Of a DNA stretch of 64,000 nt, positions 40,750 through 49,264 are shown in pieces. Each line of letters begins with the position of its first letter. Position 1 is the stretch's first letter. Where the stretch lies: contig CBDICN010000002.1 in NCBI GenBank assembly GCA_965277355.1, forward strand, positions 1,798,001-1,862,000, read 5' to 3'. This DNA is from RH-AL1 sp965277355 (GTDB taxonomy: Bacteria; Pseudomonadota; Alphaproteobacteria; Rhizobiales; Beijerinckiaceae). The position numbers and the translations under genes are program-made. The notes beneath the pieces are model-generated. The model had not been told where the DNA came from. It worked only from the letters and a program-made list of their open reading frames with translations, and ran no database searches.

Positions 40750-41802
40750 TCATCGCTTCGACATAGTGTAGTGCGGCAATTGTCCGTCGAACTGCGAGCC
40801 CCAGATGAGGCCGCGGTCGAGACCGTGGGGCGGCGGCGGGAAAGGCTGGGCGGCGAGCAGCGCGCGCATCGCGAGCTGGTCGATGTCCGGATAGCCGCTC
40901 TTGACGTAGAAATCCTTCGAGATGACCCGGCCGGTCGGGTCGAGCTGGAAGAAGATCACGACATGGCCGCCATCCTGCCAGTGCGCGGTGCGCGGCAGCT
41001 GCGTCACCTTGTGGACCAGCATGCCCTCGACAATGGCGAGGTAGCGCACATCCTCCGTGCCGCCGTAGACGGGCGACTTCGGCGTCGGCTTGGCGAAGCT
41101 CATCGTGTCGAGCGGCGAGGCACCCGACAGCGAGGCGAGCACGTCGCTCGCCTTCTGCTTGCGCTTGGGCGAGGCCTTGGCCTGCTTCGTCACCGTCTTC
41201 TTGGCCGTCTTCGGCTTGGCCTTGTCGAGCGCCTCGGCGTCGGGCTTGGTTTCGTCGGTCGCCTTCGCCGCGTCCTCCTTGCTCTCGTCGGGCGCCGCCT
41301 CCTTCGGCGGCGCGGCGGCGGCCTTGGGCTGCTTCTCGCCTTCCGCAGGCGGCTGCTGCGCTTTCGGGATCACCGTCTTGGGTTGGGTCTTCTCGGTCTC
41401 GATCTTCTCCTCGCTGGGCGCGCGCGGCGCGCTGAGCGCCGGCTTCTCGATCTCTTCCTTGGGCTTGGGACGCGGCTCGGGCCGCTTCGGCGGAGGGGGC
41501 GGTGGTGGTGGCGGAGCCGGCGGTTTCTCGACGATCACCTCGACCGGCGTTTCCTCCATCGCGGCGGTCTGAAGCTTGGTGTTGGCGTCGCGAATCAGGA
41601 ACGCGACGATGATCGCGACGTGGATGAGCAGGACGAGGGCGACGAGAGCGAGGAAACGGGCTCGCGCCAACAGCGGCGGGCGGCGCTGCTCGGCGAAGCG
41701 CTCCTGCACATCGGCGACGAGCGCGGCATCCGCGACGCGGTCGGCCGCATCGGACGAAGCGTCCGCGGCGTCGCGATCGCCGATTTCGATCCCGCTGGTC
41801 AT
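40750..41802 (-). CDS. TonB-like energy-transduction protein
   Basis: A 350-residue protein with a cytoplasmic N-terminus, one transmembrane helix at about 49-70 (FLALVALVLLIHVAIIVAFL), a long Pro/Lys/Glu-rich periplasmic spacer with nine consecutive prolines, and a C-terminal TonB-like domain (VEGMLVHKVTQLPRTAHWQD, then SGYPDIDQLAMRALLAAQPF). It should couple the inner-membrane proton gradient to an outer-membrane receptor, but no exbB/exbD or receptor gene is in the window. The spacer could also suit a TolA-like envelope role. Confidence 0.8.
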   Translation of the reverse strand: MTSGIEIGDRDAADASSDAADRVADAALVADVQERFAEQRRPPLLARARFLALVALVLLIHVAIIVAFLIRDANTKLQTAAMEETPVEVIVEKPPAPPPPPPPPPKRPEPRPKPKEEIEKPALSAPRAPSEEKIETEKTQPKTVIPKAQQPPAEGEKQPKAAAAPPKEAAPDESKEDAAKATDETKPDAEALDKAKPKTAKKTVTKQAKASPKRKQKASDVLASLSGASPLDTMSFAKPTPKSPVYGGTEDVRYLAIVEGMLVHKVTQLPRTAHWQDGGHVVIFFQLDPTGRVISKDFYVKSGYPDIDQLAMRALLAAQPFPPPPHGLDRGLIWGSQFDGQLPHYTMSKR

Positions 41803-41896
41803 GAAGGATCGTCACAACACCACGATTGTGGCAAAGGCAGCGGCATCGCGCATCGGTCTGCCCGGAAACGAGAAATGAGCGCGATAAGGGGATTCG

Positions 41897-42364
41897 ATGT
41901 CACAGGCTTTGCCCAAGGGCGACGATCTCCGCGTCGCGACGGGTCCGGTTGATGCCGCCGACGAGGCGGCGCTGGTCGATCTATGGGTCGCCTCCTGGCG
42001 CGAGGCGATGCCGGCGATCGACTTCGAGGCTCGGCGCGGCTTCTGCGCGTCCGCGTTTCGTGCGCCAGGACATCGCCTGCTCGTCGCCAGCCTGAAGAGT
42101 GAGCCGGTCGGCTTCGCGACGCTCAAGGGCGACCACCTACACCAGCTCGTCGTCGCGACGTCCGTGAAGGGGCGCGGCATCGCCACCGCCCTGCTCGACG
42201 CGGTGAAGGCGCAGGCGACATCTGGCCTCACCCTCGACGTCAACCAGGCCAACGCGCGGGCCGTAGGCTTCTACAAGCGCGAGGGCTTCGTGGTGATCGG
42301 CAGCGGCGAGAACGGGACCTCCAGGCTCGCCACGTTCGCCCTGCGCTGGACGAAGCCGACCTGA
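41897..42364 (+). CDS. GNAT-family N-acetyltransferase
   Basis: A 155-residue single-domain acetyltransferase. Seen are the N-terminal VDLWVASWREAMPAIDFEAR, the acetyl-CoA loop VVATSVKGRGIATALLDAVK (motif A, Q/R-x-x-G-x-G/A variant) and the C-terminal motif B region NARAVGFYKREGF. Substrate unknown. It is divergent from the TonB-like gene and convergent with the DsbA-like gene. Confidence 0.88.
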   Translation: MSQALPKGDDLRVATGPVDAADEAALVDLWVASWREAMPAIDFEARRGFCASAFRAPGHRLLVASLKSEPVGFATLKGDHLHQLVVATSVKGRGIATALLDAVKAQATSGLTLDVNQANARAVGFYKREGFVVIGSGENGTSRLATFALRWTKPT

Positions 42365-42406
42365 CCGACGGTAGGCCGAAGTCCGCCGATGGCGTAACGT
42401 GGGGGA

Positions 42407-43207
42407 TCAGCGTTGCGCGTCGGCGGGCTCGGCCGCGCCTTCGGGCGCCGGATGCGCTTGATCATGACGGGCGTCGGCGACGATCTGCTTGAACTGCGGC
42501 AGGTCGAGCGGGCTGGCGGTGATGAACGGCCCGATCAGGTAGACCGGCGTGCCCTTCAGCTGCAAAGCGTCGGCCTCCTGGATGTTGCGCTTCAACAATG
42601 CGACGATTTCGCCGTCGTGGGCTTCGAGGTCGCGGTTGAGGCGGCCGACGTCGACGTTGGCATCGATGGCCGCATGGCTGATGTCGGCATCGGTCACCGG
42701 CCCGGCCTTCATCTTCATCAAGGCCTTGTGCATTTCGGCGTACTTGCCCTGCCAGCCGGCCGCGATCGCGACCTTCGCCGCCGTCACCGAGCTCTTGGCG
42801 AGGATCGGCCAGTCCTTGTAGATGATGCGAACCTTCGGATCGTCGCTGACGAGTGCACTGAGTTCGGCCTCGCTGCGGCGGCAGTACGGGCAGTTGTAGT
42901 CGGTGAAGGCGACGATCGTGACGTCGCCGTCGGGATTGCCGATGATCGGCGCGGCGGCGTCGTGAAACAGCGCGTCCTGGAGGCTGAGCACAGCCGGCTT
43001 CTCGGCGGCGATGGCCTTCGCCTTGCGGTCGATCGCGACGGCGCTGGTCGCGAAGGCCGCCAGCACGAACGCCGCGCCGGCGGCGATGCCGGCGCTCCGA
43101 AGGGTCGCACGGGCGCGTAACGTCTGTCGCGCGGACGCGGATCGGAGCCCAAGCGGCAAGTCGCCGGGCTTCGATCGACCTCTAGACGATGATAGACCGG
43201 CCCCCAT
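42407..43207 (-). CDS. DsbA-family thiol-disulfide protein
   Basis: An exported thioredoxin-fold protein of 266 residues with an N-terminal basic stretch and hydrophobic segment (AGIAAGAAFVLAAFATSAVA, about 34-53). The active site is NCPYCRR, and the cis-proline segment is LKGTPVYLIG. The CPYC dithiol and a short N-terminal helical prodomain resemble ScsC/BdbD-type oxidoreductases. The ATG at 43207 is used; the frame is open further upstream without family sequence. The DsbB-type partner is not nearby. Confidence 0.88.
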   Translation of the reverse strand: MGAGLSSSRGRSKPGDLPLGLRSASARQTLRARATLRSAGIAAGAAFVLAAFATSAVAIDRKAKAIAAEKPAVLSLQDALFHDAAAPIIGNPDGDVTIVAFTDYNCPYCRRSEAELSALVSDDPKVRIIYKDWPILAKSSVTAAKVAIAAGWQGKYAEMHKALMKMKAGPVTDADISHAAIDANVDVGRLNRDLEAHDGEIVALLKRNIQEADALQLKGTPVYLIGPFITASPLDLPQFKQIVADARHDQAHPAPEGAAEPADAQR

Positions 43208-43215
43208 GGGAAGCG

Positions 43216-44181
43216 TTATGCGACCGGAACCGCCGAAACGCAACTCGGCTCGCCGTAATGCTCGAGGTATCGCTCCTCGATGTCGGTCATCGGCATCACG
43301 GTGAAAACGTCGGTCGTGTTGAACTGGCGGTCGAGCACGGCGCTGGCGCTGAAGCGGGCGCCTGTGCGCAGGTAGGCCTTCACCAGCGGCGGCAGCGCCA
43401 TGAAGCCGCGTCGGATGTCGATCCCGGCTTTCGCGAGCGGCTCGAATTCGGCGGCGCAGTGTGGCCAAGCCGCAACCTGCCAGGCCTCGTCCGCCTGGGC
43501 GTGCTGCAGCAGAAAGCTCAGCGGCAGGCGCAACGCCTCGAGGTCGATGCCCGGAAGACTGGCGCAGCCGATCAGCGCGTCGACCTCGTAGTGGCGCGCG
43601 TAGAGCCACAGCCCGCGCCACAACAGCTCGATCACCCGCTTGCAGCGGTAGTTCGGATGGACGCAGGAGCGGCCAAGCTCGAGGAAGCGGGTCCGAGGGT
43701 GACGCTCGAGCAGCGGCGCGATGTCGAACTCGCTTTGCGAGTAGAAGCCGTTGTGGCGCTCGGCGACATCGCGGCGCAGCAGCCGATAGGTGCCAACGAG
43801 CAGCGGCTTGCGCTCGCGCGCGGACGTGATGGCCTGGGTGTCGACCACCACGAGATGGTCGCAGATGGCATCGAACGGGCAGAGATCGCGCCGCGTCCGC
43901 GCCGCCTCCGAACCGGCGATGGCCTCGCCCTCCTCGTAGAAGATCGAGTAGCGGAGCTTCTGCGCACGCTTGAGGTCCTTGGCGTTCGCGGCAAGCCGGA
44001 TCTCGTAAGCCCCGGCACGCTCGAACACAGCGGTCGTGCCGATCTCGGCCGTCGACCTCGTCAAGGTGGGGAGTGGAGCGGCCTTGAAGGAAGGAGCGGC
44101 GGTGCGTTCAGGAACGGGCATGGGCTCGCTAAGTGCTTTGAACGGCCGCTCCGCAATAGGCAGCCTTGAAGAAGCTTTCAT
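43216..44181 (-). CDS. olsB: Ornithine N-acyltransferase OlsB
   Basis: First enzyme of ornithine-lipid synthesis, acylating the alpha-amino group of ornithine from 3-hydroxyacyl-ACP to lyso-ornithine lipid. The 321 residues carry the GNAT-like core YEIRLAANAKDLKRAQKLRY, FDAICDHLVVVD, FLELGRSCVHPNYR and the C-terminal GARFSASAVLDRQFNTTDVF. The ATG at 44181 is used; a GTG at 44232 without a ribosome-binding site is an alternative. It is divergent from olsA, and the shared 80-base region contains a weak Pho-box-like motif. Confidence 0.9.
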   Translation of the reverse strand: MKASSRLPIAERPFKALSEPMPVPERTAAPSFKAAPLPTLTRSTAEIGTTAVFERAGAYEIRLAANAKDLKRAQKLRYSIFYEEGEAIAGSEAARTRRDLCPFDAICDHLVVVDTQAITSARERKPLLVGTYRLLRRDVAERHNGFYSQSEFDIAPLLERHPRTRFLELGRSCVHPNYRCKRVIELLWRGLWLYARHYEVDALIGCASLPGIDLEALRLPLSFLLQHAQADEAWQVAAWPHCAAEFEPLAKAGIDIRRGFMALPPLVKAYLRTGARFSASAVLDRQFNTTDVFTVMPMTDIEERYLEHYGEPSCVSAVPVA

Positions 44182-44261
44182 GACGCCGCCGCAGGCTCTT
44201 GTCACGCAATCGATATTTGAATGAGATATCACAGCGGTAACATGACCGATGAGGATCTGCG

Positions 44262-45062
44262 ATGGCCGTTGTCAGAGGACTGTTGATCGTTGTCGCGATC
44301 ACTCTGTTCTTCCTGATCGGCGCGCCGTTCCAAGGATTGCTGGCGCGCCGGGCATCGCTTGCCGCTGGCCGCATTCCGTCGTTCTTCTGCCGCTCGCTGC
44401 TGCGCTTGCTCAAGGTTCGTTTGGCGGTCGAGGGCCGGCGAGCCGAAGGCGGTGCGGTGCTTCTAGCGGCCAACCACGTCTCGTGGATCGACGTCCTCGC
44501 GCTCGGCGCCATCGAGCCGTTCTGCTTCCTCGCCAAGAGCGAGATCGCCTCGTGGCCGATCCTTTCCGCCTTCGCGCGGGTGCAGGGCACCGTGTTCGTC
44601 GACCGTGAACGGCGGCGCCTGCTGCCGAAGGTCAATGCCGAGATCGCGACGCGACTGCTCGCCGGGCGGCCGGTGTTGCTGTTCCCCGAAGGAACGACGG
44701 TAGGTCCACCCGAGCCGGCCCATTTCCTGACATCGCACTTCGCCGCCGCCCGCGACGCGCTGCGGTTGGCGCCGACCTGCGCCGTCGCGGTGCAGCCGGT
44801 CGCGATCGCCTATTCGTCACCGGCCGCCGCCTGGATCGGCGACGACGACCTCTTGTCCCACCTGTGGCGGACGCTGCGGGGTCCGCCCCTGCGCTGCGCG
44901 GTCACGTTTGGCGCCCCGCTCCCGTTCGGGGCGGGCACCGACCGAAAGGCGATCGGCCGGCAAGCCCGCGCCGTGGTCGTCGCGATGCTGGCGCAGCGAA
45001 CAGCCGATGCCGTCAATGACATGGTCGCCGACGCCCTCGTTACCAGACCGGCGATGACCTGA
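44262..45062 (+). CDS. olsA: Lyso-ornithine lipid O-acyltransferase (PlsC family)
   Basis: Second step of ornithine-lipid synthesis (acylation of the hydroxyl group). A 266-residue PlsC-fold enzyme with an N-terminal membrane helix, the H-x4-D catalytic motif NHVSWIDVLAL at about 71-81, and the acyl-acceptor block FPEGTTVGPP. The olsA name rests on the divergent olsB; on sequence alone it could be a phosphatidate acyltransferase. Its stop overlaps the phoR start (TGATG), coupling lipid remodelling to the phosphate sensor. Confidence 0.87.
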   Translation: MAVVRGLLIVVAITLFFLIGAPFQGLLARRASLAAGRIPSFFCRSLLRLLKVRLAVEGRRAEGGAVLLAANHVSWIDVLALGAIEPFCFLAKSEIASWPILSAFARVQGTVFVDRERRRLLPKVNAEIATRLLAGRPVLLFPEGTTVGPPEPAHFLTSHFAAARDALRLAPTCAVAVQPVAIAYSSPAAAWIGDDDLLSHLWRTLRGPPLRCAVTFGAPLPFGAGTDRKAIGRQARAVVVAMLAQRTADAVNDMVADALVTRPAMT

Positions 45063-46201
45063 TGGTCCAGAGCTTTTCGAAAGCATCGGCCTTCTCTCTG
45101 CAGAGAAAGCAGCCATTGCCGCCAAGCGAACCCATGCGGGTTGCCTCCGACGACGGCACCCGGACGACCGACGCCGGCACGCTGAGCAAGATCCTGGCGG
45201 CGATGCCGGAGGCGATCGTCGCCGTGTGCGCCGACGATCGCGTCCTCGAGGCCAATCCGCCGGCCCAGGCGCTGATCCCGACGCTGCGGATCGGCGTGCC
45301 GCTGGCGAGCCATCTGCGCGCGCCCGACGTGCTCGACGCCATCGCCAAGGCCCGTTCGAGCCGGCAGGCGACCCGGGCGAGCTGGCTCGAACGCGTTCCC
45401 ATTGAGCGGCAGTTTGAGGTGAGCGCCGCGCCGGTGCTCGGGCTCGACTGCGGGGCCATCGTCCTGGTCTGCCTTCACGAGATCAGCGAGACGCGGCGGT
45501 TCGAGCGCATGCGGGTCGACTTCATCACCAACGCCAGCCACGAGCTGCGCACGCCGCTCGCCTCGTTGCTCGGCTTCATCGAGACGCTGCAGGGCCCCGC
45601 GCGCAACGACGAGAAGGCCCGGGCGCGCTTCCTCGGCATCATGCGCGAGCAGGCCCAGCGGATGGCCCGCCTCGTCGACGATCTCCTGTCGCTGTCGCGC
45701 ATCGAGCAGCACCTTCACCTGCGCCCGAAGGCACCGGTCGACCTCTCGATCGTGCTGCCCCACATCGCCGATACGCTGGCTCCCCTGGCGCGCGAGACGA
45801 ACGTCGAGATCGTGCTGTCGCCGAGCGAGCCGGTGATCGTGGCCGGTGATCGCGACGAGTTGATCCGTGTGGCCGAGAATCTCATCGAGAACGCCATCAA
45901 ATACGGGGCATCCGAGGCGAGCGACCGGCGCGTCGAGATCGCGATCCGGACGCTGAAGCACGACGGCGTCTTCACCGTGCGCGATTTCGGCGTCGGCATC
46001 GCGCCGGAGCACCTGCCGCGGCTGACCGAGCGGTTCTATCGCGTCGATGCCGGCCAAAGCCGCGCCAAGGGGGGAACCGGGCTCGGCCTTGCCCTCGTCA
46101 AGCACATCGTCGCCCGACATCGCGGACGGCTTACCATCGACTCCACGAAAGGCCAGGGCTCGACGTTCCAGGTCTCGCTGCCGCTGCACCGCGCCGATTG
46201 A
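45062..46201 (+). CDS. phoR: Phosphate-regulon sensor histidine kinase PhoR
   Basis: A 379-residue kinase. A PAS-like domain (ILAAMPEAIVAVCADDRVLE, about 44-63) precedes the H-box VDFITNASHELRTPLASLLG and an HATPase with LIENAIKYGAS, VRDFGVGIAPEHL and GGTGLGLALVKH. No transmembrane segment is evident, unlike E. coli PhoR, but the sequence group and the pst-phoU-phoB operon 0.9 kb downstream fit PhoR. It is cotranscribed with olsA. A decayed mgtC lies between it and pstS. Confidence 0.88.
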   Translation: MVQSFSKASAFSLQRKQPLPPSEPMRVASDDGTRTTDAGTLSKILAAMPEAIVAVCADDRVLEANPPAQALIPTLRIGVPLASHLRAPDVLDAIAKARSSRQATRASWLERVPIERQFEVSAAPVLGLDCGAIVLVCLHEISETRRFERMRVDFITNASHELRTPLASLLGFIETLQGPARNDEKARARFLGIMREQAQRMARLVDDLLSLSRIEQHLHLRPKAPVDLSIVLPHIADTLAPLARETNVEIVLSPSEPVIVAGDRDELIRVAENLIENAIKYGASEASDRRVEIAIRTLKHDGVFTVRDFGVGIAPEHLPRLTERFYRVDAGQSRAKGGTGLGLALVKHIVARHRGRLTIDSTKGQGSTFQVSLPLHRAD

Positions 46202-46221
46202 CGAGCCGGATTTCGGGCGGC

Positions 46222-46885
46222 CTACACCGTGTTCGAGCTGACGACGAAGGGCAGCAGGCGCAGCGCGTCGACGACCTCGTCCACCGTCTCGCTCGGCAGG
46301 CGGGAGAACGTGACCTGAATGGCGTCGATGTCGGTCTCCGCCTCCTGTTCGAGGATGAACTGCTTCACGCGCGTGGCCTTCGCCCCGATGGCATCGTGCA
46401 GGGTGGCCACCGTGATCGAACCGCGCTTCGCCCGGATCGTGACCCGGGGCGTCTGCGACGCGTGCGTGCACGCTCCTCCAGCGGTTTGACCCAGGTCAGG
46501 ATGATGAGGACGATCACGGTCGCACGCACGCGGCGACCTAGAGGCCGGTCCCGACTGCGGGCCCGATCGCCGCCACGGCCCACAGGCTGGCCGCCGTCGT
46601 CAGGCCTTTCACGATCTCGCCCCGCAGCAGGATCGTCCCGGCGCCGAGGAAGCCGATCCCCGACACCACCTGGGCCGCGACGCGCGAGGGATCGAGCACG
46701 ACATGGGAGCCGAGAACGTCGTCGAAGCCATGCGCCGAGACGAGGACGATCAAGCAGCTGCCGACGCACACGAGCATATGAGTGCTCAGGCCAGCGGCCC
46801 ACTGCAGGCGCTCGCGTTCGTAGCCGATGCTTCCCGCGGCCGAGGCGAGGACAAGCCGGGCGACGGTTTCGTCAGGTCCGATCAT
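46222..46885 (-). pseudogene. mgtC/sapB pseudogene
   Basis: The intact N-terminal part (115 residues: GSIGYERERLQWAAGLSTHM, DPSRVAAQVVSGIGFLGAGT, LTTAASLWAVAAIGPAVGTG) ends at a TAG where relatives have a tyrosine codon. The match continues as VAA, then after one shift as TVIVLIILTWVKPLEER, and after another as RVTIRAKRGSITVATLHDAI to the C-terminal regulatory ACT-like part (QVTFSRLPSETVDEVVDAL). One nonsense change and two frameshifts mean it is inactive. MgtC proteins are inner-membrane proteins needed in low Mg2+ and stress; their genes are often near pho or phoPQ control. Confidence 0.8.
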
Positions 46886-46970
46886 TTTCTACCTTAATAA
46901 AAGAACTTCCTTCACCGATACGCATCGTTTGCCGAGGCGTCGCGCGAGATCACCTGGACGGTCTAGCCGT

Positions 46971-46988
46971 GTGTCATGCGATTGTAAT
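46971..46988 (+). promoter_or_regulatory. Pho-box-like element upstream of pstS
   Basis: Two seven-base half-sites, GTGTCAT (46971-46977) and TTGTAAT (46982-46988), are spaced by four bases. They fit the E. coli/rhizobial Pho box pattern CTGTCAT-N4-CTGTCAT with six and five matches. The 11-base periodicity is exact. It lies 106 bases before the pstS start, in the right place for PhoB activation. Confidence 0.6.
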
Positions 46989-47093
46989 ACGACCGTCTTA
47001 AAAGCCTTTCCGTTCGAGACTAGCTGGTCGCGGCGAGGCGAACAGCCCTTCGGCGCGCCTCTGCCGACTCCTCCCCACCAAGACGAGGCTCTC

Positions 47094-48140
47094 GTGACCA
47101 AGCATGTTCTCCTTCGCGTGGCGCTGACCGGCGCGCTTGCGACCGCTGCCGCACTCCCCCTGAAAGCCGCGGAAATCTCCGGCGCCGGCGCAACCTTCCC
47201 CTACCCCATCTACGCGAAATGGGCCGAGGCCTACCAAAAGACCTCCGGCGTTCAGCTGAACTACCAGTCGATCGGCTCCGGCGGTGGCATCAAGCAGATC
47301 AAGGCGAAGACCGTCACCTTCGGCGCCTCCGACATGCCGCTGAAGCCCGAGGAGCTGGCGCAGGCCAAGCTTGTCCAGTGGCCGATGGTCATGGGCGGCA
47401 TCGTCCCGGTGGTGAACATCCCCGGCATCAAGGCCGGCGAACTGGTGTTCGACGGCGCCACGCTCGCCAAGATCTACATGGGCACCATCAAGAGCTGGAA
47501 CGATCCGGCGATCGCCAAGCTGAACCCCTCCGCCAAGCTGCCCAACGCCGGCATCGCCGTCGTCCATCGCTCGGACGGGTCGGGCACGACGTTCAACTAC
47601 ACCGACTACCTCTCCAAGGTCTCGCCGGACTGGAAGTCCAAGGTCGGCGAGGCGACCTCGGTGCAGTGGCCGGTCGGCCTCGGCGCCAAGGGCAACGAGG
47701 GCGTCGCCGCCAACGTCAAGCAGACGCAGAACGCGATCGGCTACGTCGAATTCGCCTATGCCAAGCAGAACAACCTCGTCTACGGCAATATGATCAACAA
47801 GGAAGGCAAGACGGTCGCGCCGGTAACCGAATCCTTCGCCGCCGCCGCCGCCAACGCCGACTGGAAGGATGCCAAGGGCTTCTACCTGCTGCTCACCAAC
47901 CAGCCCGGCGCGAAATCCTGGCCGATCACGGCGTCGACCTTCATCCTGATGCCGACCGAACCGCCGAAGCCGGCCGACGCCACCGCGGCGCTCAAGTTCT
48001 TCGACTGGGCCTACAAGAACGGCGACGATGCCGCCGAGTCGCTCGACTACATCCCGATGCCGAAGAACGTCGTCGAGCTGGTCAAGCAGGAATGGTCGTC
48101 CGACATCAAGGGCAGCGACGGCAAGCCGCTGCAGTTCTGA
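47094..48140 (+). CDS. pstS: Phosphate ABC transporter substrate-binding protein PstS
   Basis: Periplasmic high-affinity phosphate receptor, 348 residues. A signal peptide (MTKHVLLRVALTGALATAAA, cleavage before AEISGAGATF) is followed by phosphate-binding segments SGAGATFPYPIYAKW, SIGSGGGIKQI, FGASDMPL and VHRSDGSGTTFNYTDYL. The start is the GTG at 47094, which begins the signal peptide and follows ACGAGG. It is the first and most strongly Pho-box-linked gene of the operon; a hairpin and a triple repeat separate it from pstC. Confidence 0.96.
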   Translation: MTKHVLLRVALTGALATAAALPLKAAEISGAGATFPYPIYAKWAEAYQKTSGVQLNYQSIGSGGGIKQIKAKTVTFGASDMPLKPEELAQAKLVQWPMVMGGIVPVVNIPGIKAGELVFDGATLAKIYMGTIKSWNDPAIAKLNPSAKLPNAGIAVVHRSDGSGTTFNYTDYLSKVSPDWKSKVGEATSVQWPVGLGAKGNEGVAANVKQTQNAIGYVEFAYAKQNNLVYGNMINKEGKTVAPVTESFAAAAANADWKDAKGFYLLLTNQPGAKSWPITASTFILMPTEPPKPADATAALKFFDWAYKNGDDAAESLDYIPMPKNVVELVKQEWSSDIKGSDGKPLQF

Positions 48141-48182
48141 TCGTCGAGGAACCCCGCCGGGGGGAGCCCGCTCCCTTCGGTG

Positions 48183-48196
48183 CCGGCGTTCGCCGG
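48183..48196 (+). terminator. Hairpin in the pstS-pstC spacer
   Basis: CCGGCG-TT-CGCCGG forms a perfect six-base-pair stem with a minimal loop, about 45 bases after the pstS stop, embedded in a longer GC-rich foldable stretch. There is no T run, so it is more likely a transcript-stabilising or attenuating structure that raises pstS over pstCAB than a full terminator. Confidence 0.4.
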
Positions 48197-48211
48197 AGGC
48201 CGGCAGCGTCC

Positions 48212-48263
48212 TCCGCATAGGGTCCAGCTTCCGCGTAGGGTCCACCTCCGCATAGGGTCCAGG
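48212..48263 (+). repeat. Three tandem 17-18-base repeats before pstC
   Basis: The unit TCCGCATAGGGTCCAGC occurs at 48212-48228, 48230-48246 (TCCGCGTAGGGTCCACC) and 48247-48263 (TCCGCATAGGGTCCAGG). The last copy ends in the AGGAG ribosome-binding site of pstC. Each copy therefore carries a TAGGGTCC core. Function unknown; slippage could change the spacer length. Confidence 0.75.
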
Positions 48264-48271
48264 AGTCGGTC

Positions 48272-49264
48272 TTGGTTGATTTCGCCGCCCGGCAGCCGGT
48301 TGCCAGAACGTCGATCGACGCTCGCGCGCGAGCGTTGGCCCGCTTCAAGCTGAGCGACGGCGTCTTCCGCATCCTGTGCCTCTCGGCCGCGCTCTTCGTC
48401 CTCGTGCTGCTCGGCGGCGTCATCGCCTCGCTGGTGTGGGGATCCCTGCCGGCGATCCAGGCTTTTGGCCTCGGCTTCCTGACATCGTCCAACTGGGACG
48501 CCGTGAACGACCAGTTCGGCGCGCTCGTCTCGATCTACGGGACGCTCGTCACCTCGATCATCGCGCTCGTCATCGCCATCCCGGTCGGCCTCGGGATCGC
48601 GATCTTCCTGACCGAGCTTTGCCCGCCGCGGCTGCGCCAGCCGATCGGCATCGCCATCGAGCTGCTCGCCGGCATCCCCTCGATCATCTACGGCATCTGG
48701 GGCTTCTTCATCCTGAAGCCGCTGCTACAGACCTATGTCGAGCCGGTGATCATCGCGATCTTCGGGCCGATCCCGGTGCTCAGCTCGATCTTCGCCGGGC
48801 CGGCCTACGGCACCGACATCTTCACCGCCGGCTTCATCCTCGCCATCATGGTGTTGCCGTTCATCTCCTCGATCTCGCGCGACGTGTTCCTGACGGTGCC
48901 CCCGGTCCTGAAGGAATCCGCCTACGGCATCGGCTGCACCACGCGCGAGGTGGTCGGCAACGTGGTGATCCCCTACACCCGCGTCGGCATCATCGGCGGC
49001 ATCATGCTGGCGCTCGGCCGCGCGCTGGGCGAGACCATGGCCGTCACCTTTGTGATCGGCAACGCGCACCAGCTCTCCGCCTCGCTTTTCGCGCCGGGCA
49101 CCTCGATCTCGGCGACGATCGCCAGCGAGTTCGAGGAGGCCGACCGCGGCCTCTACACGGCCTCGCTGATCGAGCTCGGCCTCATCCTGTTCGGGATCAC
49201 CTTCATCGTGCTCGCGGCGGCCCGCTTCATGCTAATGCGGGTCGAGCGAAAGGGGGCCCGCTGA
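48272..49264 (+). CDS. pstC: Phosphate ABC transporter permease PstC
   Basis: Inner-membrane permease, 330 residues with about six membrane helices. Seen are GTLVTSIIALVIAIPVGLGI, the family signature FGPIPVLSSIFAGPAYGTD-type region, and the ABC-contacting EAA loop EVVGNVVIPYTRVGIIGGIM with ALGRALGETMAV. The start is a TTG at 48272, supported by AGGAG six bases upstream; no ATG or GTG fits. The weak codon plus spacer structure should keep PstC below PstS. Confidence 0.94.
   Translation: MVDFAARQPVARTSIDARARALARFKLSDGVFRILCLSAALFVLVLLGGVIASLVWGSLPAIQAFGLGFLTSSNWDAVNDQFGALVSIYGTLVTSIIALVIAIPVGLGIAIFLTELCPPRLRQPIGIAIELLAGIPSIIYGIWGFFILKPLLQTYVEPVIIAIFGPIPVLSSIFAGPAYGTDIFTAGFILAIMVLPFISSISRDVFLTVPPVLKESAYGIGCTTREVVGNVVIPYTRVGIIGGIMLALGRALGETMAVTFVIGNAHQLSASLFAPGTSISATIASEFEEADRGLYTASLIELGLILFGITFIVLAAARFMLMRVERKGAR

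Noticed and set aside
44810..46471. A 553-codon minus-strand open frame across phoR and the mgtC relic
   Set aside because: Antisense shadow of phoR in GC-rich DNA; no family resemblance and incompatible with the well-supported phoR frame.
48212..48263. Short CRISPR-like repeat array
   Set aside because: Units are directly adjacent with no spacers and there are no cas genes.
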